A stretch of 64,000 nucleotides of DNA from Paragordius varius (lineage: Eukaryota > Nematomorpha). The notes under the pieces are model-generated. The model made no database searches. It was not told where the DNA came from and was given only the letters and a program-made list of their open reading frames with translations. The first letter of the stretch is position 1; each line of letters opens with the position of its first letter. The stretch lies in contig OZ176058.1 of assembly GCA_964247055.1 (NCBI GenBank), positions 1,984,001 through 2,048,000 on the forward strand, written 5' to 3'. The position numbers and the translations under genes were made by a program. Of the stretch, positions 51,701 through 59,106 are shown piece after piece.

Positions 51701-54700
51701 GATATTACAAATTTTTTATAAAAAAATATATTTTATAAATTATAAAGAAATTTTATAAAATAAACCTTGAACATTTTTTTGGCGACAACCCCATGATTTT
51801 GTGGGCAGAGTTTCCGATATATCTTCAACTTCTAAGACTTGTTTAGTTCCTTTGATAACGTTTGCACTGGGACCTTTTATGGAAAAATATTACAGTTAGA
51901 GTAAATATTATACATTTCTAGAAAGTTATTAATTATTACCAAATAGTATAAGCAAAGAGAATTAAATTTAAAATTTAGTTTAAAAAATTATTACCAAAAG
52001 CACTTTCATTTATGAACAGTGTGTTTATTCCAATTTCGTGCCTTTTTTGCATACAAAAATTTGAAACATTTTTAAAATACACATATTTTTACCCTGGACG
52101 AAAACGCATTTAAATATGTTTACCATTATTAGTTTGGACTTAAAAATACAGTATGAGTAAGTATTATACATTGCTAGAAAGTTATTAATTATTGCCAAAT
52201 AGCACACATACAGCAAAGACAATTAAATTCAAAATTTATTTTAAAAATTTATTCCCTAAAGCATAAATTTATTTATGAACATGTGTTTATTACGATTTCG
52301 TTCCTTTTTATACACGATTATTTTTTACATAATACAGACAAAAAGTTGAAACATTTTAAAATACCCATATTTTTACCTATTTAAAGACAGTGCTGTTTAA
52401 AATTTTACTTTTTTAATTTGGACTATAAAATACAGTATGAGTAAGTATTATACATTGCTAGAAAGTTATTAATTATTGCCAATAGTAACAGTAAAGAAAA
52501 ATTTATTGGTTAATAATAGTAAAAAGTGAAAAAAACTATATGCCAATAATACTTACCTAATATGCTATTTGGCAATAATTAATAACTTTCTAAAATATTT
52601 AAACTTCATACTGTAAACAAAATATAATCAAAGCAAATTTTTAATAAAAAAAAGTTATTGTTTAAAGGAAATACACATTTAAAAACTGTTTTGGGATTTT
52701 ACTTTTATGAAATAATTTTTGGATGGGAATTCGTTATACATAATATTTTTATAGCTAAAATAAAAATTTGTCTAAAACTTTAAATATTTAATTTTAAATT
52801 AACTTATACAGTTATTTTACCTTCAATTTAACTAATCATATTATACGGACAAAACGTGAAAATATAAAGACAAAACATTTTTTTTAGAAGACAACCATAC
52901 GTTTTTACACCTTTTATCCTATAAAAATCATTTAATTACAGTTGTAAAAATATAATTGATTGTGTTACCAATATACATCTTTATTATATAATATGCAGTT
53001 TAAAACAATAAATTATAACTTAAATAATCAAGATTTAATAAGAGTATAGTTATCATTTAGAAAAAAATATTTGTCTCTATAACTTTGCGTTTTGTCCATA
53101 TAATTTCCATATTTACTGTAATTTAAAATCAAAACCAACATTTTCATAGTTAAACTCCAGTTGAAAAAAATATTTGTCTCTATAACTTTACGTATTGTCC
53201 GTATAATTCCAATTTTTACTGTATTTGTAAATTAAAATCAACATTTTTACAGTTCAATTCCAGTTGAAAAAATATTTGTCTCTATAACTTAACGTTTCCG
53301 TATAATTACATTATTCACTGTAACTGTAAATCAAAACCAACATATTTAGAGTCAAACTCCAGTTAAATAAAATTTTTAGACTTTAAAAAAATTTATAAAT
53401 TAACCCAAATCTTACCTAAAGCAAAAACGCATTTCACAGCAGTGCTTTTGGGATCAAAAGTGTCTTGAAACGTAAGCAAAAGAGTAAAAGGTTGACCTCG
53501 ACGTAGTATAAGTACTTCCTCACGCCTTACTATATCAAAACGATTTGTTCGGTGTAGCTCTGTGTTAGCCTGCACGGCTAAATCTACGTTTCGAATCTAT
53601 GAAAAATAAAATATAAAAAAATTAGATAATAATATTTTACATTAAAAATTTAAAATATAAAAACAAAATTTAATTTTTTTATAATGTAATTTATATGCAA
53701 AATATCTTGGAAACCCAAAAACGATCTCAAAAGCAATGTAAAATTTTTAATCTAGAGTGCGGTGGGTGTGGTTTAGAATTCTCTTTTAAAACATAAGAGA
53801 ACCCTTTGAACTTTCAAACAAAAATGTACAGTGAGCGAAAATAGAAATATACAGAAAAATTAAAATTATATATGAATATCACTTAAAATTTTTGGAAAAC
53901 ACAAAAACATCTCAAATCAAGAGTGTATTGTGTAATGAATTAATTATAAGTCTTTTCGTCTTAACCACTCAACTAGCTAGTTGAGTGGTTACTTATTAAT
54001 TTTTACCTTTTTGTTAATATGGTTAGGTATATAAATTTTACAATAACAATATAAATATATAAATAAAATTCCCATTAAACTTTAATAGCAACTTTTTCAA
54101 AAAATTTGGAAAAAAAATTACCTTATTAACATGCTTAACATTCGGATAATTAACTCTACGCCTGCCCTCTTCAATTTCGCCTTCTGGTCTTGAACGGTTA
54201 TTTATTGTCAAATTATTTTCATCCCTAGGATTTAAGGTTGGTACAGGCGGTTTTCTGAATATATTTTCTTCATTGTCAAATCTCAAATCTAATAATTAAA
54301 ATAAATTTAATTGAAAATACAATGTTTTGAAAAAGCAGGTTATTTTACAGTAAAAATTGAAATTATACGGACAAAACGTAAAAATATGACGACAAATATT
54401 TTTTTTCAAAAGACAAATACTTTAAAATATTACTTATATAAAATCTGTTTATTTTTACGTTTTGTCCGTATAATTTCAATTTTCATTGTAATTTATAAAT
54501 AAATTACTCGATTTTCAATTGTTGTCTTACTTAACTTTTAGTAAAGGGTGTGTTCGACATATGCCCCGTCGGCTGCATTCCTCATTTATGCCAAATACAA
54601 TATTTTTTTATGAAAAAAAAATAATTTTATTAATCAAATTTTGTTATAATTTTCAAATATCAGCAATAAACTAGCGAAGTATTTTTGACAGTTTTATAAT

Positions 54701-57700
54701 TGTGTGTTTGTTTTGAATTTAATAAAATATTTATTAGTGCCTTTATAGTTGAATATCCCTACTTCTTAAGCCAGAGATTTGACTATATATACAGTGAAAA
54801 TTGGAATTAGGACTAAACGTTAAAATATAAAGACATATATTTTTTTCAAAAAGACAAACCATATTTTAAATCTTAATTTTTAATATTTAAATCATTGAAA
54901 TTTGCAAAGTATGAAATAGAGATAGATGTATTACGGGAATACAATTAATTATATTTTACAGTGGTAATATAAGAAAAATAAGGTTTAAAAGGTATGGTTG
55001 TAAAAATATTCTTTATATTTTTACAAAAATATTCTTTATATTTTTACATCATTTTGTCTGTATATCTTCCATTTTTACTGTTTTAAATGTGTCAAAAAAA
55101 ATTTTTTAGTAATGAGCTGGCAACTTAAGGAATCTATAATTTATACAATATATGATAATAAAAAAATGTCTTATAAATACTAATACAGTAAAAATTAATA
55201 TAAGGACAAAACGTGAAAATATAATTTTTTCAAAAAGATAACCATACTGTTTAATCTTTATTTTTTTAATATAATTAATTGTTTAAACTTTATAATATAG
55301 ATATGTAAATTGGTAACACAATAAATTTTATCATAAATGCTTTTAATAGTGTAAATAAATATTTGAAAAGTATGGTTTCGGAAAAAAAAATTGTCTTTAT
55401 ATTTTTACATTTTGTCCGTTGGCATGTTTTCCTAGAGAAGTCAATGAAAACTTTTTTTAAATCTTTTTAGATAAATTTGATATGTTTTCAATGGAAAATA
55501 TTTGTTTGCCATACAATATAAAAGTTTTAATCAAATAACCTATTTTTTAATGTCTTTAATTGGATATTAAACAATAATTTTTTGAGTTTTTTAACAATTT
55601 CTAAAACAAAATCAATCCTTACTGAATCCCAAAGAATAACAGCAAGTTAAAATTGCAGAATATATCCTTTTAAATTTTTGGCTCATTAAATTTGGTCGTC
55701 ACAAATTTCTCAAAAATATTAAAAAAATTAAAAATCAAATTATTTAAATTTAAAATTAATTTTTTTTCGGAAAAAACTAAAAAAAGTAAAATAATTTACA
55801 AATTTTCACCTGTGCCTACCTTTTCACAAATTAAATATTTTATTAAGGTCAACAATGTTGCATTTTTCGTTTTTTTACATTTTTTGAATTTTTTTGCATT
55901 TTTAATTAATATTTAAAAAAAACAATAAAATTTTCTCTAATTTATAAATTCATTAAACCGAAAAATAGCGAATTCGATTCCTTTGTCATTGAACGTATAG
56001 ATTAATAATATTTTTATAAATAATTATATAATGTTAATATTTTAAAAAAATTAAAATAATTATCAATTTCAAAGGCAATATAATTAAAATGTACTCTAAA
56101 AATTGAAATCCAGACAAAAAAAGTTAAAGGCACATATTTTTAAAATTAAATACAGCCTATCTTTTTGAAATTTATAGTAAAGCAAATAGAAATGTATTTT
56201 GCATTTTATTTTATGTAGAAAATATGGTATAAAAATTATAATTTAAAAAAATTGTTGTTTTATCTTTAAAATTTTAATATTTAGTGTCAAATAATAAATT
56301 TCAATAACATTTTGATATAGTTAACATTTTGGTGTAGTTTTATATCCAAAAGCTCGATTTTGTAAATAAACTACAATTTTTAAAGTTATTTAATCAAACA
56401 TTTTTCTTACGTATTAAATATAAAAGCTTATATTTTTACAGTTTTGTGACCTCAAGAGTCTAAAATTAGGACAGCTCTACACGATTAAAAGGAACAACTG
56501 ATATAAAAATCAAAATATAAGTTTTTGCTGTGATACAATGTAGCATAAAAGCTTTTTTGAATTACTTACTTTTTTTAACTATTATATACAATTATTTGCC
56601 GGTTGCAATAGCGATTTAAAATAATTCGTTGAAAAAACAACGGCGGCAATAAAGTTTGAGATAAGAAATTTTTTACAATTTTACTTTTTAGAAAAAAAAT
56701 GTTTAGTATAATGAGCCTAAACGACTAAAGAGAGCATATTTTTAAATTTGGCTTTTTACCTTTAAGATTTTTTAAGATCTTCAAAATTCAAATCTCAAGC
56801 TCAGGGATATAAAACTACCACAAAAGGTAATGGGTTTTACACCTATATATTATTTTATATAAATTTATATTTAAGAGTTTAAGTGATATCCATAATAATA
56901 ATTCAACTATTTGAAAAATCAAACTGTTTTCCCCCTAAAATTGCCAAGAATAATAAATAAATAAAATTTATTCATCTCTGTTTTCTATCTATATCGTTAT
57001 TATATACCATACACAGTTCAAATTCACTTTCCAATTCGAATTAACCCTTGAACAATTCAAATTCACCCTAAGATTAAATTATATGTTTTTAAGATTAAAA
57101 AGTACCTATTATTTTTAAAAAATTACATTTAAAATTATATAATACTGTAAAAAATAAACTATATATTTCTTATTAATGATGAGTTATATAGCCCGATAAC
57201 ACAATTCATTTTTAGGGTGAATTCGAATTGATCGGGGGTGTTAAATTGTTCAAAGATGAATTTGGATTGTGAATGGTTTATTAAAAGTGTTAAGGGGCTC
57301 ATGAAAATAAATAAACATAATTAAAATATTTTACAATAATAAAATCAAACTTTTAAAAATTGGCAAAAATATGAAATAAAAAAAATATTATATCGCTTAT
57401 TATATTTAATGCCTCAAGGATTCATCAAAAAACATCTAAAAAAATTAAAAAAAATTAAACTTTTTCTCCTAAAAAATGTCAAATAATATGTAAAATCAAA
57501 ATTAAATTACATTTTTTAAACCTTATTTATCTATATATATATATTTTAAAATCTTCAAGACCCATACAAATTTAAGTGATTCAAAGATATTACTAACCTT
57601 ACTTTATTTTATAAAATTTTTAAGAATATTAATCAAAAATTTTAAAATTAAAAAATATTACTTCTGAATAAGTTTTCAGGATTTATAGTTGCATTTCCAT

Positions 57701-57875
57701 CAATATTTTCAAAATTTCTATTTGCAATATTGCTAAAATTGCTAAAATTTCTAGAAAATTCGGGTGAATTATTTAGCAATAAATTTTCAATTCTGCGGCG
57801 CGGAAATCTGCCATCTAGGTTTCGAAAATGTCTTTCTTCTATTTCATTAAAGATATCATTTATATTGCGTCTCAT
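25392..57875 (-). CDS. Transglutaminase (annulin/hemocyte type), 831 aa, 17 coding exons, complete
   Basis: Ca2+-dependent protein-glutamine gamma-glutamyltransferase, which cross-links proteins; in arthropods used in clotting and tissue integrity. Seventeen exons, all with GT-AG introns, join without a phase error into 2496 nt. Residues 1-127 are a polar extension without signal peptide, as expected for a leaderless enzyme. The N-terminal beta-sandwich follows ([25 protein letters not shown]). In the core, GQCWVFAGV gives Cys409, NFHVWNE gives His468 and [10 protein letters not shown] gives Asp491. Spacing Cys-His 59 and Cys-Asp 82 is close to human TGM2 (58 and 81). Trp375 fits the oxyanion Trp. 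[13 protein letters not shown] and [12 protein letters not shown] continue the core, then come two C-terminal beta-barrels ending GYLHIQVIS. It looks active. Seven or more exon edges are tandemly copied into introns, and introns carry MITEs of most families. Which invertebrate TGase subfamily it belongs to needs a tree. Confidence 0.95.
25534..28080. repeat. Tandem array carrying copies of the exon 17 acceptor edge
   Basis: About eleven units of 230-260 bases fill the last transglutaminase intron. The units nearest the exon (starts near 25766, 26098, 26331, 26583) keep the first ~25 coding bases of exon 17 and its ATTTTAG acceptor unchanged (+ strand GAGCTGGTATATCTCTAAAA). Farther units (about 26820, 27070, 27320, 27575, 27810, 28040) keep only traces. 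Each unit also holds ATTATACGGACAAAATGTAA, a piece of the family A MITE arm, so a MITE end was caught in the amplified unit. Confidence 0.88.
28213..28352 (-). CDS. Transglutaminase coding exon 16
   Basis: Residues 739-784. [20 protein letters not shown] opens the second C-terminal barrel as in all animal transglutaminases. Confidence 0.96.
28591..29099. mobile_element. Family F MITE split by a family B insertion
   Basis: TA-flanked inverted ends CAGTAGCATATGGCATAAAA and (on the right) TTTAAGTCATACGCTACTG, with longer arms reaching CCATAAAAGAATAATG and its inverse. The family B element at 28668-29020 sits in the middle, so B arrived later. Confidence 0.75.
28668..29020. mobile_element. MITE family B copy with expanded arm
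   Basis: Left arm has five head-to-tail units of the 21-base type (...GAACAATTCAAATTCACCC), right arm two to three. TATA(T) flanks on both sides. Confidence 0.9.
29503..29850. mobile_element. MITE family B copy with expanded arm
   Basis: Four left and four right arm units around the same ~230-base core as the copy at 28668. Confidence 0.88.
29890..30050 (-). CDS. Transglutaminase coding exon 15
   Basis: Residues 685-738 ([39 protein letters not shown]). Donor GTGTGA, phase 0. Confidence 0.95.
30336..31589. repeat. Tandem copies of the exon 14 donor edge
   Basis: Copies begin near 31352 (identical to the exon and donor over more than 50 bases), 31103, 30676, 30460 and 30336, all downstream of the exon in the gene's direction. 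The + strand hallmark is CTTTGGGTTGGAGGGTATCT. The copy at 30675-30749 reaches further into the exon and still reads [12 protein letters not shown] against [12 protein letters not shown]. Confidence 0.88.
31590..31758 (-). CDS. Transglutaminase coding exon 14
   Basis: Residues 629-684 ([36 protein letters not shown]), first C-terminal barrel. The acceptor TTTAAAAAG is weak but is the only AG that gives phase 0. Confidence 0.93.
31860..31925. mobile_element. hAT-like terminal fragment
   Basis: CAGCAGGGGTGTTTAACATA resembles the terminal motif of the hAT MITE at 23624. No partner end found. Confidence 0.35.
32085..34377. repeat. Tandem copies of the exon 13 donor edge
   Basis: At least seven copies (near 34195, 33978, 33774, 33582, 33375, 33165 and 32090), period about 190-210, lie downstream of exon 13. 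Each keeps AATTCAAATTGGATATCC (+ strand) or a close variant, and most keep the GTAATT-like donor. A family A MITE interrupts the array at 32594-32871. Confidence 0.88.
32594..32871. mobile_element. MITE family A copy
   Basis: CAATAAAAATTTATACGGAC to AATTTTATTTTTTACTG followed by TA. Confidence 0.85.
34378..34502 (-). CDS. Transglutaminase coding exon 13
   Basis: Residues 587-628 ([26 protein letters not shown]). Acceptor is CCCATAG with few pyrimidines, chosen because it restores phase with exon 12; donor GTAATT. Confidence 0.9.
34797..35087. mobile_element. MITE family A copy, TA-flanked
   Basis: CAGTATAAATCAAAATTATA to TAATTTCAATTTTACTG. Between exons 12 and 13; next to a (TA)n tract. Confidence 0.88.
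35250..35344 (-). CDS. Transglutaminase coding exon 12
   Basis: Residues 555-586 ([26 protein letters not shown]), matching the family pattern xIGxxISTK...R.DIT..YKxPEG. Confidence 0.95.
35566..35871. repeat. ~85-bp direct repeat flanking a family E end
   Basis: The block AATAAATACAATTTTAAACA ... (AT)n ... CCAAAAATATCTATATATAAC occurs at 35566-35652 and again at 35785-35871, practically identical. Between them lies 35714-35784, a lone family E terminus (AACACTTGGATACAAC, GGGGTAGTTAAATACCCC). Confidence 0.8.
35940..37134. repeat. Tandem copies of the exon 11 donor edge
   Basis: Five copies of the last ~50 coding bases plus donor of exon 11 (near 36934, 36761, 36451, 36259 and 35940), + strand hallmark CTGATTTTCATCTTTTCCTA. 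Spacers share CCAATATATTTCGGAAATAT. Confidence 0.88.
37135..37300 (-). CDS. Transglutaminase coding exon 11
   Basis: Residues 500-554. [18 protein letters not shown] and [17 protein letters not shown]. Acceptor TTCCTCACAG, donor GTTATA. Unique in having both its edges copied into the introns on either side. Confidence 0.96.
37587..37640 (-). other. Candidate 54-nt micro-exon (copy of exon 11 start)
   Basis: Flanked by TTTCCTCTCAG and GTTAAC on the minus strand. Encodes the same 17 residues as exon 11 from LFRCGPV to NGEV; its five base differences are all silent, including CGG to AGA. Phase 1 at both ends, so inclusion would add 18 residues in frame. It may equally be a non-spliced copy. Confidence 0.4.
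37796..37849 (-). other. Second candidate 54-nt micro-exon (copy of exon 11 start)
   Basis: Same length, phase, acceptor (CCTCACAG) and donor (GTTAAC) as the one at 37587. Encodes [17 protein letters not shown], open throughout but with several amino-acid changes. Confidence 0.3.
38570..38690. mobile_element. Family C right-end fragment with perfect hairpin
   Basis: GCCTTTAATTTGTCCCAATC then CTCTGGGGTAGAAAACTACCCCA. The last part is an 8-base stem (TGGGGTAG) with a four-base loop. The order resembles the right end of 56324-56832. Confidence 0.5.
38817..39065. mobile_element. MITE family A copy
   Basis: CAATAAAAATTTACGGACAA to ATAATTTCAATTTTTACTG, left arm shortened. Confidence 0.82.
39672..39705. 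repeat. (TA)n microsatellite
   Basis: Uninterrupted TA repeat of 34 bases; similar shorter tracts lie near 8707, 18311, 22639, 32228, 35606 and 35824. Confidence 0.9.
39763..40047. mobile_element. MITE family A copy (unit 1)
   Basis: CAGTAAAAATTAGAATTATA to TAATTATAATTTTTACTG. Confidence 0.88.
40423..40720. mobile_element. MITE family A copy (unit 2)
   Basis: CAGTAAAAACTGAAATTATA at the left; right end worn after GTTTGTCCGTATAGTTTC. Confidence 0.85.
41085..41364. mobile_element. MITE family A copy (unit 3)
   Basis: AGTAAAAACTTACGGACAAA to TAATTTCAATTTTCACTG. Confidence 0.85.
41728..41914. mobile_element. MITE family A, internally deleted copy
   Basis: CAGTAAAAACTGAAATTATA to TAATTTTAATTTTTACT, about 100 bases short. 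Its right end is 49 bases from the exon 10 donor. Confidence 0.8.
41964..42067 (-). CDS. Transglutaminase coding exon 10 (active-site His and Asp)
   Basis: Residues 465-499. [16 protein letters not shown] contains His468, [15 protein letters not shown] contains Asp491. Donor GTAAGT. Confidence 0.98.
42090..42405. repeat. Short-period repeat of CATTTTTTCAGTCAAAAGC units
   Basis: Roughly 20-base units alternating ATAACATTTTTTCAGTCAAA and CATCATTTTTTCGACTAAA run from 42090 to 42318, followed by inverted counterparts (GAAAAAATGTTGC) to 42405. Directly upstream of exon 10, in its intron. Confidence 0.75.
42940..43193. mobile_element. MITE family A, worn copy
   Basis: TTTTAAGACAAATAATTTT left, TTTTTAATTTTTACTGTA right; the left CAGT block is lost. 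Confidence 0.65.
43724..43862 (-). CDS. Transglutaminase coding exon 9
   Basis: Residues 419-464 plus two bases. [20 protein letters not shown] is the classic core motif; ends SMDSV at donor GTATGC. Its first ~36 bases are repeated many times in the upstream intron. Confidence 0.98.
43863..45130. repeat. Tandem copies of the exon 9 acceptor edge
   Basis: About nine copies, period ~140-150, starting near 43970, 44120, 44253, 44381, 44528, 44682, 44823, 44960 (remnant) and 45098. Each repeats the first ~36 coding bases of exon 9 with its ATATAG acceptor (+ strand TTCTGCAAGGAATACCCAGG). Confidence 0.9.
45158..45400. mobile_element. MITE family A copy
   Basis: CAGTAAAAATTGGAATTACA to GCCGTATAACTTCCATCTGTA. 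Confidence 0.8.
45613..45667 (-). repeat. Copy of the exon 8 donor edge (active-site segment)
   Basis: On the minus strand it reads [13 protein letters not shown] before GTAAGTAATA, against [13 protein letters not shown] and GTAAGTAATA in exon 8. A truncated family A MITE (about 45668-45850) separates copy and exon. Confidence 0.88.
45668..45850. mobile_element. MITE family A, left-truncated
   Basis: Family core (ACTCATTGTTTAAAGTGGCA, ATTTTACAATTGTAACTAAA) and right arm up to TTTTGTCCGTATAATTTAAA. The left arm is missing and the exon 8 copy begins in its place. Confidence 0.75.
45863..46037 (-). CDS. Transglutaminase coding exon 8 (active-site Cys)
   Basis: Residues 361-418 and one base. 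[13 protein letters not shown] carries the Trp near the oxyanion site (375) and [14 protein letters not shown] the nucleophile Cys409. Donor GTAAGT. Confidence 0.98.
46750..46857 (-). CDS. Transglutaminase coding exon 7
   Basis: Residues 325-360 ([28 protein letters not shown]), in phase 0 at both ends. The intron before it holds the nested hAT and family C elements. Confidence 0.95.
46949..48468. mobile_element. hAT-like non-autonomous transposon, ~1.5 kb
   Basis: Perfect inverted ends TAATGTGACCAGATA / TATCTGGTCACATTA. The flanking octamers CCTTTGGG and CTTTTGGG match in seven of eight positions, the target size of hAT elements. No transposase frame is visible. Its interior contains repeat D, shared with 8759-9530. 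It landed in the terminus of a family C element. Confidence 0.82.
48469..48922. mobile_element. Family C element (interrupted at its left end by the hAT element)
   Basis: CTTTTGGGGTAGTTTTATAT at the left, GAAATAAAACCCCAAAATG at the right. The interior matches 56324-56832 (AGAGTCTAAAATTGGGACAG, CAAGTTTTTGCTGATAAAAT). Confidence 0.8.
49051..49169 (-). CDS. Transglutaminase coding exon 6
   Basis: Residues 285-324 ([23 protein letters not shown]). Donor GTTAGA after the Met codon, phase 0. Confidence 0.94.
49273..49508. mobile_element. MITE family A copy
   Basis: CGGTAAAAATTGAAATTATA to TTTTGTCCGTAAATTTTAAT; between exons 5 and 6. Confidence 0.82.
49957..50139 (-). CDS. Transglutaminase coding exon 5
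   Basis: Residues 224-284 ([28 protein letters not shown]), closing the beta-sandwich with the invariant FNPWC. A family B MITE ends only about 11 bases upstream of this exon, so its branch point must lie in transposon-derived sequence. Confidence 0.96.
50150..50725. mobile_element. MITE family B copy with strongly expanded left arm
   Basis: ATTACCATTTATAGTTTGAA, then some sixteen variants of the 21-base CACCC...AACAATTCAAATT unit up to about 50520, the family core, and two or three units on the right ending TGAATTGTAAATGGTATA. It reaches to within about 11 bases of exon 5. Confidence 0.9.
51115..51320. mobile_element. hAT-like fragment, left part
   Basis: AATTCAGGGGCCCTCACAGAT with TTGGCCCATC; a possible right counterpart (GGCCCTCCGTTATAG, GCGGCCTGCGAAG) lies at 51590-51640 beyond the family B insertion. 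Confidence 0.4.
51323..51578. mobile_element. MITE family B copy
   Basis: ATATGCCATTTACTGTTCAA to GAATTTCAATTAATGGTATA with the ATCTTTATGGCATAG core; apparently inserted in the hAT-like fragment. Confidence 0.8.
51766..51873 (-). CDS. Transglutaminase coding exon 4
   Basis: Residues 188-223 ([21 protein letters not shown]). Acceptor CCATAAAAG has little pyrimidine; donor GTTTAT. Confidence 0.93.
51890..52620. repeat. ~270-bp direct repeats with one inverted copy, upstream of exon 4
   Basis: The block AGTAAGTATTATACATTGCTAGAAAGTTATTAATTATTGCC, given as landmark in outline, recurs at about 51905, 52158 and 52442 and inverted at about 52555-52615. The innermost copy starts beside the exon 4 acceptor, and the others still show GGACTTAAAAATACAG-like remnants where the exon edge (GGGACCTTTTATGG) would be. 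Confidence 0.7.
52809..53118. mobile_element. MITE family A copy
   Basis: CAGTTATTTTACCTTCAATT, then ATTATACGGACAAAACGTGA on the left; right end TAATTTCCATATTTACTGTA. Confidence 0.82.
53040..53375. repeat. Three tandem copies of a family A right end
   Basis: ATATTTGTCTCTATAACTTT ... CCGTATAATT ... ACTGTA ... AAACTCCAGTT recurs at about 53070, 53173 and 53275 with a period near 105. Confidence 0.8.
53416..53596 (-). CDS. Transglutaminase coding exon 3
   Basis: Residues 128-187. Start of the N-terminal beta-sandwich: [18 protein letters not shown] and [19 protein letters not shown] are family hallmarks. Strong donor GTAAGA. Confidence 0.96.
54122..54288 (-). CDS. Transglutaminase coding exon 2
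   Basis: Residues 72-127. Completes a split Asn codon after TTATTAG. Basic and acidic low-complexity linker ([18 protein letters not shown]) ending HVNK at donor GTAATT. Confidence 0.9.
54348..54488. mobile_element. MITE family A, 141-bp deletion form
   Basis: CAGTAAAAATTGAAATTATA to TAATTTCAATTTTCATTG; only the arms and a short loop remain. Confidence 0.88.
54545..54620. mobile_element. hAT-like terminal fragment
   Basis: AGGGTGTGTTCGACATATGC with CGGCTGCATTCC, resembling the hAT MITE terminus. Unpaired. Confidence 0.35.
54792..55080. mobile_element. MITE family A copy
   Basis: CAGTGAAAATTGGAATTAGG to TATCTTCCATTTTTACTG; a short duplication of ATATTCTTTATATTTTTAC lies in the right arm. 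Confidence 0.82.
55186..55420. mobile_element. MITE family A, right-truncated copy
   Basis: CAGTAAAAATTAATATAAGG at the left; right arm breaks off after ACATTTTGTCCGT. Confidence 0.75.
56324..56832. mobile_element. Family C element, 509 bp
   Basis: ACATTTTGGTGTAGTTTTAT and the inverse ATAAAACTACCACAAAAGGT. Same interior as 48469-48922 (AGTCTAAAATTAGGACAGCT, AAGTTTTTGCTGTG). Confidence 0.78.
57003..57281. mobile_element. MITE family B copy
   Basis: TATACCATACACAGTTCAAA to TTTGGATTGTGAATGGTTTA; arms of two to three units. Confidence 0.82.
57662..57875 (-). CDS. Transglutaminase coding exon 1
   Basis: Residues 1-71 plus one base, start ATG at 57875 preceded by TTCAAAC. Arg/Asn-rich extension ([28 protein letters not shown]). 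Donor GTAATA. No signal peptide. Confidence 0.85.
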
Positions 57876-57994
57876 GTTTGAATTTTTTAAAAAAATTTAA
57901 TATTTTGAATTTAAAGGCGAAATATAGTTAAAATCTTATGAAAATAAATTTTATTAAATATATGTAAATAAATTATTTTTTGAATTTCCGCGCA

Positions 57995-58003
57995 TTTTAT
58001 ATA
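57995..58003 (-). promoter_or_regulatory. Putative TATA box of the transglutaminase gene
   Basis: TATATAAAA on the minus strand, followed by GCGCGGAAATTC, the least AT-rich stretch nearby, and 120 bases upstream of the start codon. A transcript start about 30 bases further would give a ~90-base leader. Confidence 0.45.
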
Positions 58004-58784
58004 GAAGTTTGCGGATAAAAAGATGAGCGAAAAAGATAATTGGAATATAAGAAAAAATTTAAAAAAGTTTAAAATTTGGTACTTTCCATTAATTATAATA
58101 TGTATATTTTTAAAAATATTTTAGCAGAATTACAAAAAACAGTTTTTTAGTTTAAAAATAATTATGTATTCCGGAAAAATTTGAAAAAAATCATTTTTAA
58201 ATATATATATTAAATTTGTTGAAATTTCGGACAAAACTTTTAATTTCTAAATTTTAATTGCTATCTAATTACGGGACAAAAACATGTCCTTAGTTTTTAT
58301 GATATATCTTCATAAATATTATACATTACAAAAAAAATTTAAAAAGTTTATGACCATATGTTTTTGTTTCAAAAACGCAAATTCTTGTAAAATTTGTTTT
58401 TATTTCAAACATAAGAGTTAATTTAAATGTTTTTACTTATAACTTTTTTAACAAAAAACATCTCTTAAAATATTTTTTATATATCACTTAAAACATTGTA
58501 AGCTTTCGCACAACTTAAAATTTGGAAAATAATGTTAATTTCGCAGAATAGCATTTTATTTTTAAAAAAATATTTTCTGATAAGTTGATAAAATTACATT
58601 TTTAACTAAAAAATATATTTGTGCTATATTACTATTCGTCTTTTTAAACTAAAAATTTTAAAACCCGAATAATTTTGATTTGTAATATGATAAATAATGT
58701 GCCTTCCAAGGTAATCAAAATTTCATAAAAAAATTTGTGTATTATCCGAATTAAGCTTCAAACTTAAAAATTAAAAAACTATAT

Positions 58785-58956
58785 TAAAGTTTATTTAAAA
58801 TTAGGCTAAAATGTGTATATGATAAAAATATAAATTATAATTTTCGACTTTTATTGTAATGTCATAATAAAATGACTTTACAATAAAAGTCGAAAATTAA
58901 AATTTATATTTTTATCGTATACGCATTTTAGCATAATTTTAAATAAATTTCATAAT
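58785..58956. repeat. Large near-perfect hairpin, arms ~80 bases
   Basis: The left arm (58785-58864) and right arm (58871-58956) are inverted copies around a loop AATAAA. Arm landmarks are TTTTCGACTTTTATTGTAAT and ATTACAATAAAAGTCG-like inverse, with GGCTAAAATGTGTATATGAT farther out. Few mismatches. Not related to the MITE families here. Confidence 0.88.
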
Positions 58957-59096
58957 ATATATAATGCGTAATTCTATCAATTTCGCTATATAAAAGTTGT
59001 AAAATTAATATATATCATGTAAAATTTTAAACATTTTAACTTTTTCGATGTATAAATAAAGTGCTTTTAAAATCCAAAATATATAGGAGTCGAACT

Positions 59097-59106
59097 CTAT
59101 ATAAAA
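59097..59106 (+). promoter_or_regulatory. Candidate core promoter on +, upstream of a tiny first exon
   Basis: CTATATAAAAGG is a textbook TATA box. About 50 bases later comes ATG AAA CTG AG followed by GTATGG (59158-59168), which would be a first coding exon of eleven bases, a layout common in cuticle-protein and other secreted-protein genes. No second exon was found in the window. Confidence 0.4.

Noticed and set aside
53941-53992. ACTCAACTAGCTAGTTGAGT palindrome as a tRNA or regulatory RNA
   Set aside because: It is a simple short hairpin within intron 2 of the transglutaminase; no cloverleaf or conserved tRNA box could be seen.
57648-57661. Extension of the first transglutaminase exon to the stop at 57648
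   Set aside because: The donor at 57661 (GTAATA) is needed to join exon 2 in phase; the extra codons are intron.
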